From: Oceanobacillus caeni
GTDB taxonomy: Bacteria; Bacillota; Bacilli; Bacillales; Amphibacillaceae
Assembly (NCBI RefSeq): GCF_019037185.1
Contig: NZ_JAHHXM010000003.1
Span: 1-64,000 of the forward strand
DNA length: 64,000 nt
Direction of reading: 5' to 3'
The notes beneath the pieces are model-generated. The model was not told where the DNA came from, did not search any database, and saw only the letters and a program-made list of their open reading frames with translations. Within the stretch, counting starts at the first letter, position 1. Each line of letters opens with the position of its first letter. This document shows, one piece after another, positions 34,716 through 43,223 of this stretch. A program made the translations under genes and the position numbers.

Positions 34716-36406
34716 TGGCTATCGAAAAATTACTAAAATATGAACAAGATAGTAGGTTTCCATTAACTTTATCTAAATCAGAATCCCGCCTTTATATGTC
34801 ATTTATTAGCTTTGCATTTATCGCACTTTTTGTTGGTGGGCTTATGGGGTTATTACAAGTTCTCGTTCGATCTGGTTACTACACGTTACCAGCAGGAATT
34901 GATTATTATCAAGTATTAACAGTACATGGAGTTGTATTAGGACTGGTTTTAACCACATATTTTATTATCGGTTTCCAATATACTTTAATGGGAAAGACAG
35001 TAGGAATATCTGATACTCAGTATCGTGTAGCTTGGCTTGGTTTCTGGGTAATGACACTCGGAACCGTAATGGCAGCAATAACGATTTTATATGGAAAAGC
35101 AAGTGTACTTTATACATTTTACGCCCCACTACAAGCACACCCAGCATTTTATATTGGTTTAGCTCTTGTTATTATTGGTAGTTGGATTGCTTGTTTTGTG
35201 AATTGGCGTCAACTTTATGTATGGAAGAAAAAACATCCAGGTGAAAAATCTCCATTACTTGCTTTCATGGTAGTAATCAATATGATTATGTGGTTTATCG
35301 CAACTTTAGGTGTGGCAGCATCCGTTCTTTTACAATTCATTCCTTGGTCATTAGGATATGCCGCTACTATTGACGTTCTATTAAGTAGAACTCTATTTTG
35401 GTACTTCGGACATCCACTTGTCTATTTTTGGTTATTACCTGCATACATGGCATGGTATGCGATTATTCCTAAAATAATTGGTGGGAAAATCTTTAGTGAT
35501 TCGCTTGCAAGATTATCATTTGTGTTATTCTTATTCTTCTCCATACCAGTCGGACTTCACCATCAATTAACAGAACCAGGAGTCCAAACAACATGGAAAT
35601 TTGTACAAATCATACTGACATTTATGGTTGTTGTTCCAAGTTTAATGACAGCATTCTCCATGTTTGCTACATTTGAAATTAGTGGTAGAAGAAAAGGATT
35701 CGGTGGACTATTTGGATGGTTCGTTCACTTACCATGGAAAGATGTACGATTTTTAGCTCCATTTGTAGGGATGCTTGCCTTTATCCCAGGTGGTGCTGGT
35801 GGATTAATTAATGCATCTTATCAGTTAAATTCCGTTATTCATAATACAATTTGGGTTACCGGACATTTTCATTTAACTGTTGCAACAACTGTTATTCTTA
35901 CATTTTTCGGAATAACCTATTGGCTAGTCCCACACCTTACTGGTCGTAAATTAACACCGTCAGTTAATCGACTTGGAATCATTCAAACTATATTTTGGGC
36001 AATCGGAATGACAATTATGTCTGCAGCAATGCATATACAAGGATTACTCGGGGGCCCAAGAAGATCTTCTTTCTCAGAATACAATGGTTCTGAGCAAGTT
36101 GCCGAGTGGGGAGCGTATCAGGTAGCTCAAGCCATTGGTGGAACCATTTTATTTATTGGTATTGTCTTGATGATCTATATCTTCATAAAATTAGCTTTCT
36201 TTTCACCAAAGGGTAATGAAGAATTTCCAATTGCTGAAGAAGAAAAAGATGCAGAGCCAACGCCAATGTGGTTAGAAAAATGGAAATTATGGGTGGCGAT
36301 TACCATTGCCTTGATTCTATTTGCTTATACGATTCCAATAATGGATATCATTCAACATGCACCACCAGGTTCAGCACCATTCGCTTGGCCAATTGGTAAT
36401 AATTAA
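34715..36406 (+). CDS. cbaA: ba3-type cytochrome c oxidase subunit I
   Basis: A 563-residue heme-copper oxidase subunit of the B family with about 13 helices, which reduces oxygen at the heme-copper centre and pumps protons. Visible ligands include HGVVLGLVLTTYF for the low-spin heme, HPLVYFWLLPAYMAWY for copper, PVGLHHQLTEPG, and the late HNTIWVTGHFHLT block with the heme His residues. The sequence and order IIa-II-I match the Geobacillus/Thermus-type ba3 oxidase. A strong terminator follows. This gives the strain a second, oxygen-affine route besides the usual aa3 enzyme. Confidence 0.95.
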   Translation: MAIEKLLKYEQDSRFPLTLSKSESRLYMSFISFAFIALFVGGLMGLLQVLVRSGYYTLPAGIDYYQVLTVHGVVLGLVLTTYFIIGFQYTLMGKTVGISDTQYRVAWLGFWVMTLGTVMAAITILYGKASVLYTFYAPLQAHPAFYIGLALVIIGSWIACFVNWRQLYVWKKKHPGEKSPLLAFMVVINMIMWFIATLGVAASVLLQFIPWSLGYAATIDVLLSRTLFWYFGHPLVYFWLLPAYMAWYAIIPKIIGGKIFSDSLARLSFVLFLFFSIPVGLHHQLTEPGVQTTWKFVQIILTFMVVVPSLMTAFSMFATFEISGRRKGFGGLFGWFVHLPWKDVRFLAPFVGMLAFIPGGAGGLINASYQLNSVIHNTIWVTGHFHLTVATTVILTFFGITYWLVPHLTGRKLTPSVNRLGIIQTIFWAIGMTIMSAAMHIQGLLGGPRRSSFSEYNGSEQVAEWGAYQVAQAIGGTILFIGIVLMIYIFIKLAFFSPKGNEEFPIAEEEKDAEPTPMWLEKWKLWVAITIALILFAYTIPIMDIIQHAPPGSAPFAWPIGNN

Positions 36407-36487
36407 TCAATGAGGTATATTTTTATTATTCCTTCGATTAAATTAACCGTTTGTAAGCATTCTAAAGACTTTTGCTTTGATTAACAT

Positions 36488-36529
36488 AAAAACTCATTTG
36501 CGATTTATAATGGCAAATGAGTTTTTTTC
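36488..36529. terminator. cbaA terminator
   Basis: AAAACTCATTTGC and GCAAATGAGTTTT pair across an 11-base loop and are followed by TTT. Confidence 0.8.
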
Positions 36530-36580
36530 ACTAACTAACATTTAGCTCCAATTTAAATTCCCTCACCTTTTATAACTTCT

Positions 36581-36988
36581 TTACATCCGTACAATAATTG
36601 CACCGCCACCGCTTCCCTGGACGTATTTGGTATCTTCTTGATTACACATCGATTGCAATAGTTGATTGTTCAGTTCTATCAATTGATTAAGCCGATATAG
36701 TTGATTCTCAAGATTGATCATCATTTGCCTCATGTCCTGTATGTCTGATAATGACCTAGGATTGGTACTAGCTGGATTTGATGAAGTATAACCTTGGCTG
36801 GCTGTATCCTGGAAAGGAAGTGTATGCGCTGGTAAAATACCTGATCCATACATATCACTTTGAGCTTTTGTTCCCATTTCCTGCACGTCAGTACTATCAT
36901 GCCCTTGGTGTCCACCTTGTTTGTCAATAGGTCCCGGGCTTTGACTATAAGGGTACCAACTAAGCTGATATGGATTGTGAGAAGACAT
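36581..36988 (-). CDS. Hypothetical protein with a GSGGGAIIVRM C-terminus
   Basis: A 135-residue protein with a Tyr/Pro/Gly/His-rich, probably disordered N-terminus (NPYQLSWYPYSQSPGPIDKQ), a helical coiled-coil-like centre (DIQDMRQMMINLENQLYRLN then QLIELNNQLLQ) and a last segment VQGSGGGAIIVRM. The aromatic-Pro N-terminus and the beta-type C-terminus resemble Bacillaceae spore-coat or germination-related small proteins in style, though no family was identified. AAGGAGG precedes the ATG strongly. It lies between the oxidase terminator and the TetR gene, transcribed alone. Confidence 0.6.
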   Translation of the reverse strand: MSSHNPYQLSWYPYSQSPGPIDKQGGHQGHDSTDVQEMGTKAQSDMYGSGILPAHTLPFQDTASQGYTSSNPASTNPRSLSDIQDMRQMMINLENQLYRLNQLIELNNQLLQSMCNQEDTKYVQGSGGGAIIVRM

Positions 36989-37091
36989 CTGTTAACCTCC
37001 TTTCATCGTATATCCAGTTTATGCGCCTTTTACTTTTCATGGGTACAATCATCCCAAAAATGATTGATTTGCCCTATTACAAGGCTTCAGT

Positions 37092-37131
37092 TTATGAACA
37101 CTTATAGCATATTATGAACACTTATAGCATA
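37092..37131. repeat. Perfect 20-bp tandem duplication
   Basis: The unit beginning TTATGAACACTTATAGCATA occurs twice back to back with no mismatch. It lies in the AT-rich gap before the tetR gene. Confidence 0.85.
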
Positions 37132-37253
37132 TAGAAAGCTAGAAATATATTTAAATTTTTATGTGTTCAGAAATTGACGGTTTTCTGGACACTATTCTAT
37201 AAATTTATTTTAAAACTGATATTTCTTGCTTAATCAACAAAAATATACTATTA

Positions 37254-37283
37254 TGACTACAGGTCAAAAATGACCATCAGTCA
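37254..37283. promoter_or_regulatory. Double TetR-type operator in the tetR leader
   Basis: Two palindromes of the form TGAC-N5-GTCA lie at 37254-37266 (TGACTACAGGTCA) and 37271-37283 (TGACCATCAGTCA), 17 bp apart centre to centre. Together they form a larger inverted repeat around AAAA. They lie between a TATACT -10 candidate (37244-37249) and the coding start, so the regulator probably represses its own two-gene operon. Confidence 0.65.
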
Positions 37284-37302
37284 GAAAAGGTGGTTTTTGT
37301 TA

Positions 37303-37902
37303 ATGTCGCAAAGAATGGACAAAATATTTTATGAAAGAAATAAAACAATCCTAAATCATGCAGAAACATTATTTAGATTAAAAGGTTTCGATAAAGTAAC
37401 TATGAATGACATAGCGAAAGAATCAGATGTCGCAAAAGGCACTTTATATTTGCATTTTAAATCTAAAGAGGAACTACTTTTTAACATTTTGAAACCTAAA
37501 TTGGAAGAATTTAATCATAAGGTAGAACTAATAGACAAAAACGAAAATCTTACAAGAGATAAAATAAAAAAAATAATAATTTATGGGTTTGACAGTGACT
37601 TTTTTGACTTTACTAAGGATCAATTTCTTTATATGCATAAGTTATTTAATGTGCAATATCACCATGAATTAAATTCAATTATCGATAAGGTCATAAATAA
37701 TTTTTCGCTAATCATACAAGAAGGTAAGGAAAAAAACGAAATAAACTCTTCTCTACCTAATAACTATTTATCACATCAATTGATGCACATTTTTGACCCT
37801 CAAATTTACTTTAGTTTAGTTGAAAATGAAAAAAACACAAAAGAAAGTTTTGTTCGCAATACGATTACTTTTTATTTAAATGTATTAAGTATAGCTAATT
37901 AA
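37303..37902 (+). CDS. TetR-family regulator
   Basis: A 199-residue repressor. The N-terminal HTH is AETLFRLKGFDKVTMNDIAK then SDVAKGTLYLHFKSKEELLF, the fixed TetR pattern. The ligand domain is all helical, with Phe/Tyr/His-rich segments (FDFTKDQFLYMHKLFNVQYH), suggesting a bulky hydrophobic ligand. ATG 37303 is chosen because AAAGGTGG lies about nine bases upstream; the longer reading from 37270 would run through the operator. It is 13 bases before the SDR gene, which it probably controls. The pair is very AT-rich. Confidence 0.85.
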   Translation: MSQRMDKIFYERNKTILNHAETLFRLKGFDKVTMNDIAKESDVAKGTLYLHFKSKEELLFNILKPKLEEFNHKVELIDKNENLTRDKIKKIIIYGFDSDFFDFTKDQFLYMHKLFNVQYHHELNSIIDKVINNFSLIIQEGKEKNEINSSLPNNYLSHQLMHIFDPQIYFSLVENEKNTKESFVRNTITFYLNVLSIAN

Positions 37903-37915
37903 AGGAGATAATATA

Positions 37916-38710
37916 ATGGATCTACAATTAAAGAATAAAAGTGCACTTATTACTGGATCAACTAAAGGGATAGGAAAGGCAATAGCTTTCGAACTTGCAA
38001 AAGAGGGTGTGGATGTTTTAGTTAACGGTAGAAACAATGAAGAAGTAGAAATTGTTGTTAATGACATAAAGAAAAAATATCCAGAAACTAATCCTCAAAA
38101 TGCTTTTGGTAATCTATTGAACAAAGATGAAAGAGAAAATATATACAATAATCATCCTAATGTAGATATTCTTGTGAATAATTTAGGAATATACGAAATG
38201 ATGACTTATGAAAAAGTTAATGATGAAGTTTGGAAGAAATATTTTGACACGAATTTTCTTATTGCTGATAACATGTCAAGGTTTTATATAGATAAAATGC
38301 TGAATAAAAATTTTGGCAGAATTATTTTTATTGCTAGTGAAGAAGCTGTCATGCCTTCAGGAAATATGCCACAGTATGCTGTAACTAAATCAATGATTTT
38401 ATCTTTATCCAAATCATTATCATTTTTAACCAAGGGCAAAGAAGTGACAATTAATATCATAATGCCTGGACCAACATTGTCGGAGACTGTCGAAAATATA
38501 CTCAAAGACATATATAGTAATTCTAGTAAGTCTTTCGAACAAATTGAAAAGGACTTTGTATTGTCTAATTTACCTGATTCACATATTGAAAGGTTTATTC
38601 GTCCTTTCGAGATAGGAAGAATGGTTGCATTTGTAAGCAGCCCACATTCAGGTGCTATGAAAGGTACAGCAGTTCGAATGGACGGTGGTTTGATACCAAC
38701 TATTTATTAA
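37916..38710 (+). CDS. Short-chain dehydrogenase/reductase
   Basis: A 264-residue Rossmann-fold oxidoreductase. The cofactor motif TGSTKGIGKAIA (TGxxxGIG) lies near residue 13, NNLG-type NAG substitute is VNNLGIYE, and the catalytic Ser-Tyr-Lys set is in FIASEEAVMPSGNMPQYAVTK. The C-terminal segment GTAVRMDGGLIPTIY follows the FabG-like ending. Arg at position 39 of VNGRN favours NADP. The substrate is unknown; the TetR partner suggests induction by a small molecule. GGAGAT precedes the ATG, and a strong hairpin ends the operon. Confidence 0.85.
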   Translation: MDLQLKNKSALITGSTKGIGKAIAFELAKEGVDVLVNGRNNEEVEIVVNDIKKKYPETNPQNAFGNLLNKDERENIYNNHPNVDILVNNLGIYEMMTYEKVNDEVWKKYFDTNFLIADNMSRFYIDKMLNKNFGRIIFIASEEAVMPSGNMPQYAVTKSMILSLSKSLSFLTKGKEVTINIIMPGPTLSETVENILKDIYSNSSKSFEQIEKDFVLSNLPDSHIERFIRPFEIGRMVAFVSSPHSGAMKGTAVRMDGGLIPTIY

Positions 38711-38774
38711 AAAGCTAATATTACCATTAATTTAAAACATCTTATTTAATTCAATCCTTTATTCCATTAAAAAT

Positions 38775-38803
38775 GACGCTTTTCCGTATTCCGGAAAAGC
38801 GTC
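38775..38803. terminator. Terminator between the SDR gene and bpsB
   Basis: GACGCTTTTCCG and CGGAAAAGCGTC form a perfect 12-bp stem with a small loop; usable from both sides. Confidence 0.7.
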
Positions 38804-38831
38804 TGATTATGCTGCCTATGAAAACAGCCTT

Positions 38832-39356
38832 TTATTTATTAATCTTTACCCTTCCCAAAGCCTTTTCCTCTAAAGGAATTCTAACTTTCATCAACATCAA
38901 ATGAAAGAGGGGAAACATTAAAGCAGTGTAATAGGCGCCGAAAAGAAGCGGTATGACTATTAGCTCTAATCCAACGATAACATAATTAGGATGTTTAATA
39001 TATTTGTACGGCCCCCGTTTCACTAATGCGACATTCGGCAAAACGATAATTTTTGTATTCCAAAATCTTCCTAATGATTGAATACACCATACCCTTGCTA
39101 ATTGTATAAGCAAAAAGAGCGCAAATAAAAAGTTGTTTAACACATACCCATCCGTACCTCGTATTGCAACTTCAGCGAGAATAGATATAAAAAATAAACT
39201 ATGTATAACGATAAACCATTTATAATGTTCTTTACCCTTTTCAATCCCTCCGTTTGCCTTCATCCATTGTTCATTTCTTTTCGCTATTATTAGCTCCACT
39301 AATCTTTGGACAATAATAAAAATAAAGAGAAGCCATAAGAACAAACTGTGCATCAT
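38832..39356 (-). CDS. bpsB: BpsB-like isoprenylcysteine methyltransferase family protein
   Basis: A 174-residue polytopic membrane methyltransferase of the isoprenylcysteine/phospholipid methyltransferase superfamily (YpbQ). The SAM-binding C-terminal region is RRGPYKYIKHPNYVIVGLEL (seen as KRGPYKYIKHPNYV), with the Arg-His-Pro-xY hallmark. In B. subtilis the homologue methylates the alkylpyrone product of the adjacent type III polyketide synthase. It overlaps the upstream bpsA gene by four bases (ATGA), which supports a coupled pathway. Confidence 0.8.
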   Translation of the reverse strand: MMHSLFLWLLFIFIIVQRLVELIIAKRNEQWMKANGGIEKGKEHYKWFIVIHSLFFISILAEVAIRGTDGYVLNNFLFALFLLIQLARVWCIQSLGRFWNTKIIVLPNVALVKRGPYKYIKHPNYVIVGLELIVIPLLFGAYYTALMFPLFHLMLMKVRIPLEEKALGRVKINK

Positions 39357-40441
39357 TCATCCCACTCCAATAATAGTAATTCTGAGCTGAAACCAGGTCC
39401 TAATGCAGATAGGATACTTCTATTATTATTGCCCACTTTCTCCTTCATCCATTCTTCTAAAACATACAAAACAGTAGAAGAAGACATATTTCCATGCTCC
39501 GATAACACTTTATAAGAATGTTTTAGTTTATTATTAGTGGTTTGTAAGACATGTTCCATAGCTTCGAGTACCTTTTTACCACCTGGATGAGCAATATAGG
39601 AGAAAATATCACTTTCAAATAAATGCTGATCTTGTAAAAAGGATTCGATATGTTCTTTCCAAAAGGATTGTACAAGCGATGGAATGCTTTTGGAAAAGAT
39701 GACTTCTAAGCCACTATTTGTTACATCCCATCCCATCACATCGATACTTTTCGGTTTCAATGAAGAACTGGTTGAAACAATCTTTGGGGATGCTACTTTT
39801 CTATAGGTTAAATAGCGAGATTTTTCCCCAACAACCAAAGCCGAACTTATTCCATCGCCAAATATGGCAGTTCCAACAATGTTACTCTTTTTCACATCCC
39901 CCTTTTGGAAAGTTAGACTACATAATTCACAACATACTACTAGGGCTGTTTTATCAGGGTTGGCAGAAATCCAATCATAAGCAGTGGACAACCCCATCGC
40001 CCCTCCTGCACAACCTAATCCCCATAGAGGTAAACGTCTAACATCTTTACGAAAGGCACGCTCATTAATAATATGAACGTCCATCGAAGGAGCTGATATT
40101 CCTGAACTAGAAACAAATATAATCATATCGATTGCCTCATATGGAATAGCATCAGTAAGAAAATCGTGGTTTTGTAAGCATTGATCAATTGCTTGAACCG
40201 AATATTCTTTTGCTAGTTTTTGAAATAAATGATTCTTTTCTTCAAAACTATGCTCTTTTGTAAACCATGATTTTTCAACTACAAACTGTCGATCATGAAC
40301 ATAAGCATTATCAAAAACCGGTAGCAATCTTTCCACTTGTCTACTTGTATAACTAAATATATCTTTTACTAATCGTTTGATTTCTTCTTGATTCATATTA
40401 TATCGTGGTGTGGCGGTACCTATGGAACAAATATAAGGCAT
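39353..40441 (-). CDS. bpsA: Type III polyketide synthase (BpsA/BcsA-like)
   Basis: A 362-residue chalcone/stilbene-synthase-like enzyme. The catalytic triad is visible: Cys144 in LWGLGCAGGAMG, His in YIAHPGGKKVL, and Asn in LSEHGNMSSST. B. subtilis BpsA extends long-chain acyl-CoA with malonyl-CoA to make alkylpyrones; substrate length in this copy is not readable. ATG 40441 is used since AAGGGTG lies nine bases upstream; GTG 40453 would add four residues. It is the first gene of bpsA-bpsB. Confidence 0.9.
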   Translation of the reverse strand: MPYICSIGTATPRYNMNQEEIKRLVKDIFSYTSRQVERLLPVFDNAYVHDRQFVVEKSWFTKEHSFEEKNHLFQKLAKEYSVQAIDQCLQNHDFLTDAIPYEAIDMIIFVSSSGISAPSMDVHIINERAFRKDVRRLPLWGLGCAGGAMGLSTAYDWISANPDKTALVVCCELCSLTFQKGDVKKSNIVGTAIFGDGISSALVVGEKSRYLTYRKVASPKIVSTSSSLKPKSIDVMGWDVTNSGLEVIFSKSIPSLVQSFWKEHIESFLQDQHLFESDIFSYIAHPGGKKVLEAMEHVLQTTNNKLKHSYKVLSEHGNMSSSTVLYVLEEWMKEKVGNNNRSILSALGPGFSSELLLLEWDE

Positions 40442-40535
40442 GGATTCTATCACCCTTTTATCTTATTTTCCCATTTTTATGTTCTCCCAAAATAAGGGTT
40501 ATCATTCATAGGGGTAGTGGTGCTCAGAATTAATA

Positions 40536-40563
40536 TAAAAAAAGACATCATGGTAAGATGTCT
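40536..40563 (-). terminator. Terminator-like hairpin upstream of bpsA
   Basis: Minus strand AGACATCTTACCATGATGTCT followed by TTTTTTT. It may stop transcripts that come from the ypsC side before they enter bpsA. The rest of 40442-40822 shows no gene that I can support. Confidence 0.55.
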
Positions 40564-40822
40564 AATTTCAACCATTTATTAGCGTATTAAAAGGTTTGTC
40601 ATATTCTTGTAATCGCGAGGTACAAAACAATAAGTACTTGCATCGCTTCCATTCTACCGCATCCAAAGGAAAGTAAGTAATGTGATGATAGAAATTAAAG
40701 TTGTACTAAAATTCTAACTCCGTAATAAAATAAACATGATAAATTAAATGATTGGTAACGTGGTTGTAACCACCAAGTGATAACCTTGAGTGTGGCTTAG
40801 AAACATTAAAGGGAGTTACGAA

Positions 40823-40924
40823 ATGAACATAAAAGCTATTTTTTGCAAATTATTATTTAAGAAACATAAATATAACTACTTTACTGATAAATGTGTGAGA
40901 TGTGGAAAGTCAAGGAGTGCCTAA
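40823..40924 (+). CDS. Small Cys-pair protein, 33 residues
   Basis: AAGGGAG is followed by ATG and a 33-codon gene for MNIKAIFCKLLFKKHKYNYF and then TDKCVRCGKSRSA. The ending CVRCGK is a short zinc-knuckle-like pair; another Cys lies at residue 8. It resembles the small phage or prophage-type proteins of the DUF1660 kind (KLFGHKW...CxRCG). The evidence is the ribosome binding site plus composition; a function is unknown. Confidence 0.45.
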   Translation: MNIKAIFCKLLFKKHKYNYFTDKCVRCGKSRSA

Positions 40925-40970
40925 ACGATGAGTGAAATTTCAGCGGTAAATTACAATTGGGGCTAATATC

Positions 40971-40997
40971 GGGGCTGAATAAGCATTTTCAGCCCCC
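40971..40997. terminator. Hairpin between the small gene and ypsC
   Basis: GGGGCTGAA and TTCAGCCCC form a 9-bp stem with an 8-base loop. A T tract is weak on both sides, so efficiency is uncertain. Confidence 0.5.
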
Positions 40998-41017
40998 ATA
41001 CCTTAATATGGAAAAAA

Positions 41018-42148
41018 TTAAGAACGCTCCCCAAAATACTGATAATAATTCGTTTGAATAAATCCATTAAATAATTTGCGCTTCTTGGTTGCATTTTTAC
41101 CATAGGCTTTCTCAAATTCTTCATAAGCCGTCAATATATAAACACTCCAAGATGGATGTTGTTCCATAACCTTACCAAGACCACGATATATTTCTTCTAC
41201 GGATTCTTTATCACTTAGTCTTTGTCCATAAGGAGGGTTCCCCACAATATATCCATTATTAGCCTTTATCGATAAGTCATTTACCTGCATTTGCTTCCAA
41301 GTAACTAAATCACCCAATCCAGCCTCAATTGCATTATTTTCAGCAATGTTTATCATTTTATGGTCTATGTCGGAACCTGTAATGAATAGTTTTTGATCAT
41401 AGTTGGCCTGATCTTCTGCTTCTTCAAATGCTTTTTCCCAGTGTTTTTTCTTTATTAATGGCCATTCCTCAGAAACAAAATCTCGATTAAATCCTGGAGC
41501 GATATTTTGTCCTATTAATGCCGCTTCAATAGGAATCGTACCTGAACCACAAAATGGATCAATAAATGGATCATCGGGTTTCCAGTTGGTTAATAAAATG
41601 AGTGCTGCAGCCATTGTTTCTTTTAATGGTGCTTCCCCTTGACCAACGCGATATCCCCTTTTATGAAGGCCAGTTCCAGAAGTATCAATAGTTAAGGTTG
41701 CAATATCTTTAAGAATGGATACTTCAATTTTATATATTGCACCGGTTTCCGGCATTTTATAGACAACACCATGCTTTAATTTCAATTTTTCAGCTATCGA
41801 CTTTTTTACTATCTTCTGACAGTCAGGTACACTATGTAATTCGGATTTGACAGACTTACCTGAAACTGGGAATTGTCCATCCTCTGGAATGTATTCCTCC
41901 CAAGGTAAATGCTTGGTACCTTCAAATAATTCATCAAAGGTAGTTGCTTGAAACTCCCCTACAAGGATTTTAACCCTATCAGCAGTTCTAAGCCATAAGT
42001 TACATCTCGGTATCGCTGAGATAGGCGCATCAAAAATTACTTTACCATTGTCTACTTCTACCTCATAACCTAGATTTCGTACTTCGTTTGCCACAACGGA
42101 TTCTAACCCCATTGCCGCAGTAGCTATTAATGTTACAGTTCGCATCAT
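41018..42148 (-). CDS. ypsC: THUMP-domain rRNA methyltransferase (YpsC/RlmL-like)
   Basis: A 376-residue class I SAM-dependent methyltransferase. The N-terminal THUMP domain binds RNA (residues 1-160), and the methyltransferase core shows FIDPFCGSGTIPIEAA (SAM-binding), GSDIDHKMINIAENNA, and the catalytic NPPYG motif (IVGNPPYGQRL). It corresponds to the RlmL N-terminal half type that methylates N2 of a guanine in 23S rRNA; the exact site is an inference. In B. subtilis ypsC lies beside rnpB and gpsB just as here. ATG 42148 is adjacent to an in-frame ATG 42145. Confidence 0.9.
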   Translation of the reverse strand: MMRTVTLIATAAMGLESVVANEVRNLGYEVEVDNGKVIFDAPISAIPRCNLWLRTADRVKILVGEFQATTFDELFEGTKHLPWEEYIPEDGQFPVSGKSVKSELHSVPDCQKIVKKSIAEKLKLKHGVVYKMPETGAIYKIEVSILKDIATLTIDTSGTGLHKRGYRVGQGEAPLKETMAAALILLTNWKPDDPFIDPFCGSGTIPIEAALIGQNIAPGFNRDFVSEEWPLIKKKHWEKAFEEAEDQANYDQKLFITGSDIDHKMINIAENNAIEAGLGDLVTWKQMQVNDLSIKANNGYIVGNPPYGQRLSDKESVEEIYRGLGKVMEQHPSWSVYILTAYEEFEKAYGKNATKKRKLFNGFIQTNYYQYFGERS

Positions 42149-42202
42149 ATAATTCCTTTCAAATAAAAAATTTATTACTATAGTTTACCACACTTAAAGG
42201 CA

Positions 42203-42241
42203 AAAAAACCTTTTCTATAGCATTCGCTATAAAAAAGGTTT
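42203..42241 (-). terminator. rnpB terminator
   Basis: Minus strand AACCTTTTTTATAGC pairs with GCTATAGAAAAGGTT and is followed by TTTTTT. It ends RNase P RNA right after its 3' end. Confidence 0.75.
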
Positions 42242-42258
42242 AGGAAAACGTACTTAAG

Positions 42259-42664
42259 ACCAATTAAATACTCGATAAGCCATGTTCTGTCCCTTTGTAC
42301 TGCAAACGGTGGTCTAACCTCGTACTCCGGGCGTAATCATCTATCTACAAGTAAAATACTTGTCCCTCGTTCGGTTGAATTCCCTAGTAAAGGATGCCCC
42401 TACCATTATTTGGGTTGCTCACTCGTGGGGTTTACCTCGTTCCACCTGAAATGTTTCCATTCCAGCTACGTCACTGTGGCACTTTCAAGGATTAGATTCC
42501 ATATCTAAAATGACTTAGGAATACATCCTGCCGTTAGCCCTAAAAGCTACCTTGACTTATGAATTCGTCAAGCACGAACACTACAGACATCTCAGTCTGT
42601 GTGAGCATGGACTTTCCTCTGCATGATTAATCATACAGCGATTACGTGAGTATCTAATTAAATT
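42259..42664 (-). ncRNA. rnpB: RNase P RNA, Bacillus (type B) class
   Basis: About 400 nt on the minus strand. The universally conserved P RNA blocks are readable: GAGGAAAGTCCATGCTCACAC, CTTGAAAGTGCCACAGTGACG, GGAACGAGGTAAACCCC and GGACAGAACATGGCTTATCGA. The first and last dozen bases (TTAGATACTCAC and GAGTATTTAATT) pair as helix P1. The RNA processes the 5' end of pre-tRNA. It lies between gpsB and ypsC as in B. subtilis, and is followed by a terminator. Ends are placed from the P1 pairing and may be off by a few bases. Confidence 0.9.
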
Positions 42665-42723
42665 ATGTTTATATCATAACATGCATAGACGAACTATTCA
42701 ATGGTAGATTGTGGTATGATGGT

Positions 42724-43041
42724 TTAGTTTTCTGCTGAATCAACAAACTTTTTCCCAAAAACAGCTTTTTCTAAATTAGATAATCGTTTCAAAATATCAT
42801 AATTTACTTGTGTAGGTTGCTGTGGTGCTCTTACCCTTGTAGGTTGTTCATGATCATTATTTTTCTTCAGTTTATCTAACTCTTGCTGTAATCTGTTTAT
42901 CTCCTGTTGAAGTAAATCATAATCTTGAATAATGATATCAAGAAATTCATCTACCTCTTCTTGATTGTATCCTCGCATTCCAGTTTTAAAATCCTTTTCA
43001 AGAATATCTTTACCACTCAAACGAACACCTTTAACACTCAT
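42724..43041 (-). CDS. gpsB: GpsB, DivIVA-like cell division regulator
   Basis: A 105-residue coiled-coil protein that links the cell division machinery to penicillin-binding proteins such as PBP1 (encoded by ponA further along). The membrane-binding N-terminus is VKGVRLSGKDILEKDFKTGM with RGYNQEEVDEFLDIIIQDY, and a Gln/Pro-rich linker joins it to a C-terminal trimer helix. The ATG at 43041 follows GAGGTG; an upstream in-frame start lacks a site. Order gpsB-rnpB-ypsC is conserved. Confidence 0.95.
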   Translation of the reverse strand: MSVKGVRLSGKDILEKDFKTGMRGYNQEEVDEFLDIIIQDYDLLQQEINRLQQELDKLKKNNDHEQPTRVRAPQQPTQVNYDILKRLSNLEKAVFGKKFVDSAEN

Positions 43042-43183
43042 CCGTATCACCTCATAATTCTTCACTAATTACATATATCTCTTTTATTACTATTCGTGTC
43101 TATGTAAATACATTATATCATACTTCATTTCTTATTTTCTCCAAATCCTGCTGAAAAAGTGAAATAATTCTATTTTATGTGTA

Positions 43184-43220
43184 AAACAGGAAACTGAATG
43201 TAAGGTTCAGCTTCCTGTTT
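43184..43220 (-). terminator. cdd terminator
   Basis: Minus strand AAACAGGAAGCTGAA pairs with TTCAGTTTCCTGTTT across a 7-base loop. Confidence 0.7.
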
Positions 43221-43223
43221 ATA

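Noticed and set aside
40600-40700. Minus-strand fragment reading FGCGRMEAMQVLIVLYLAIT
   Set aside because: It may be the tail of a lost membrane protein, but it is too short and has no start; I could not assign it.
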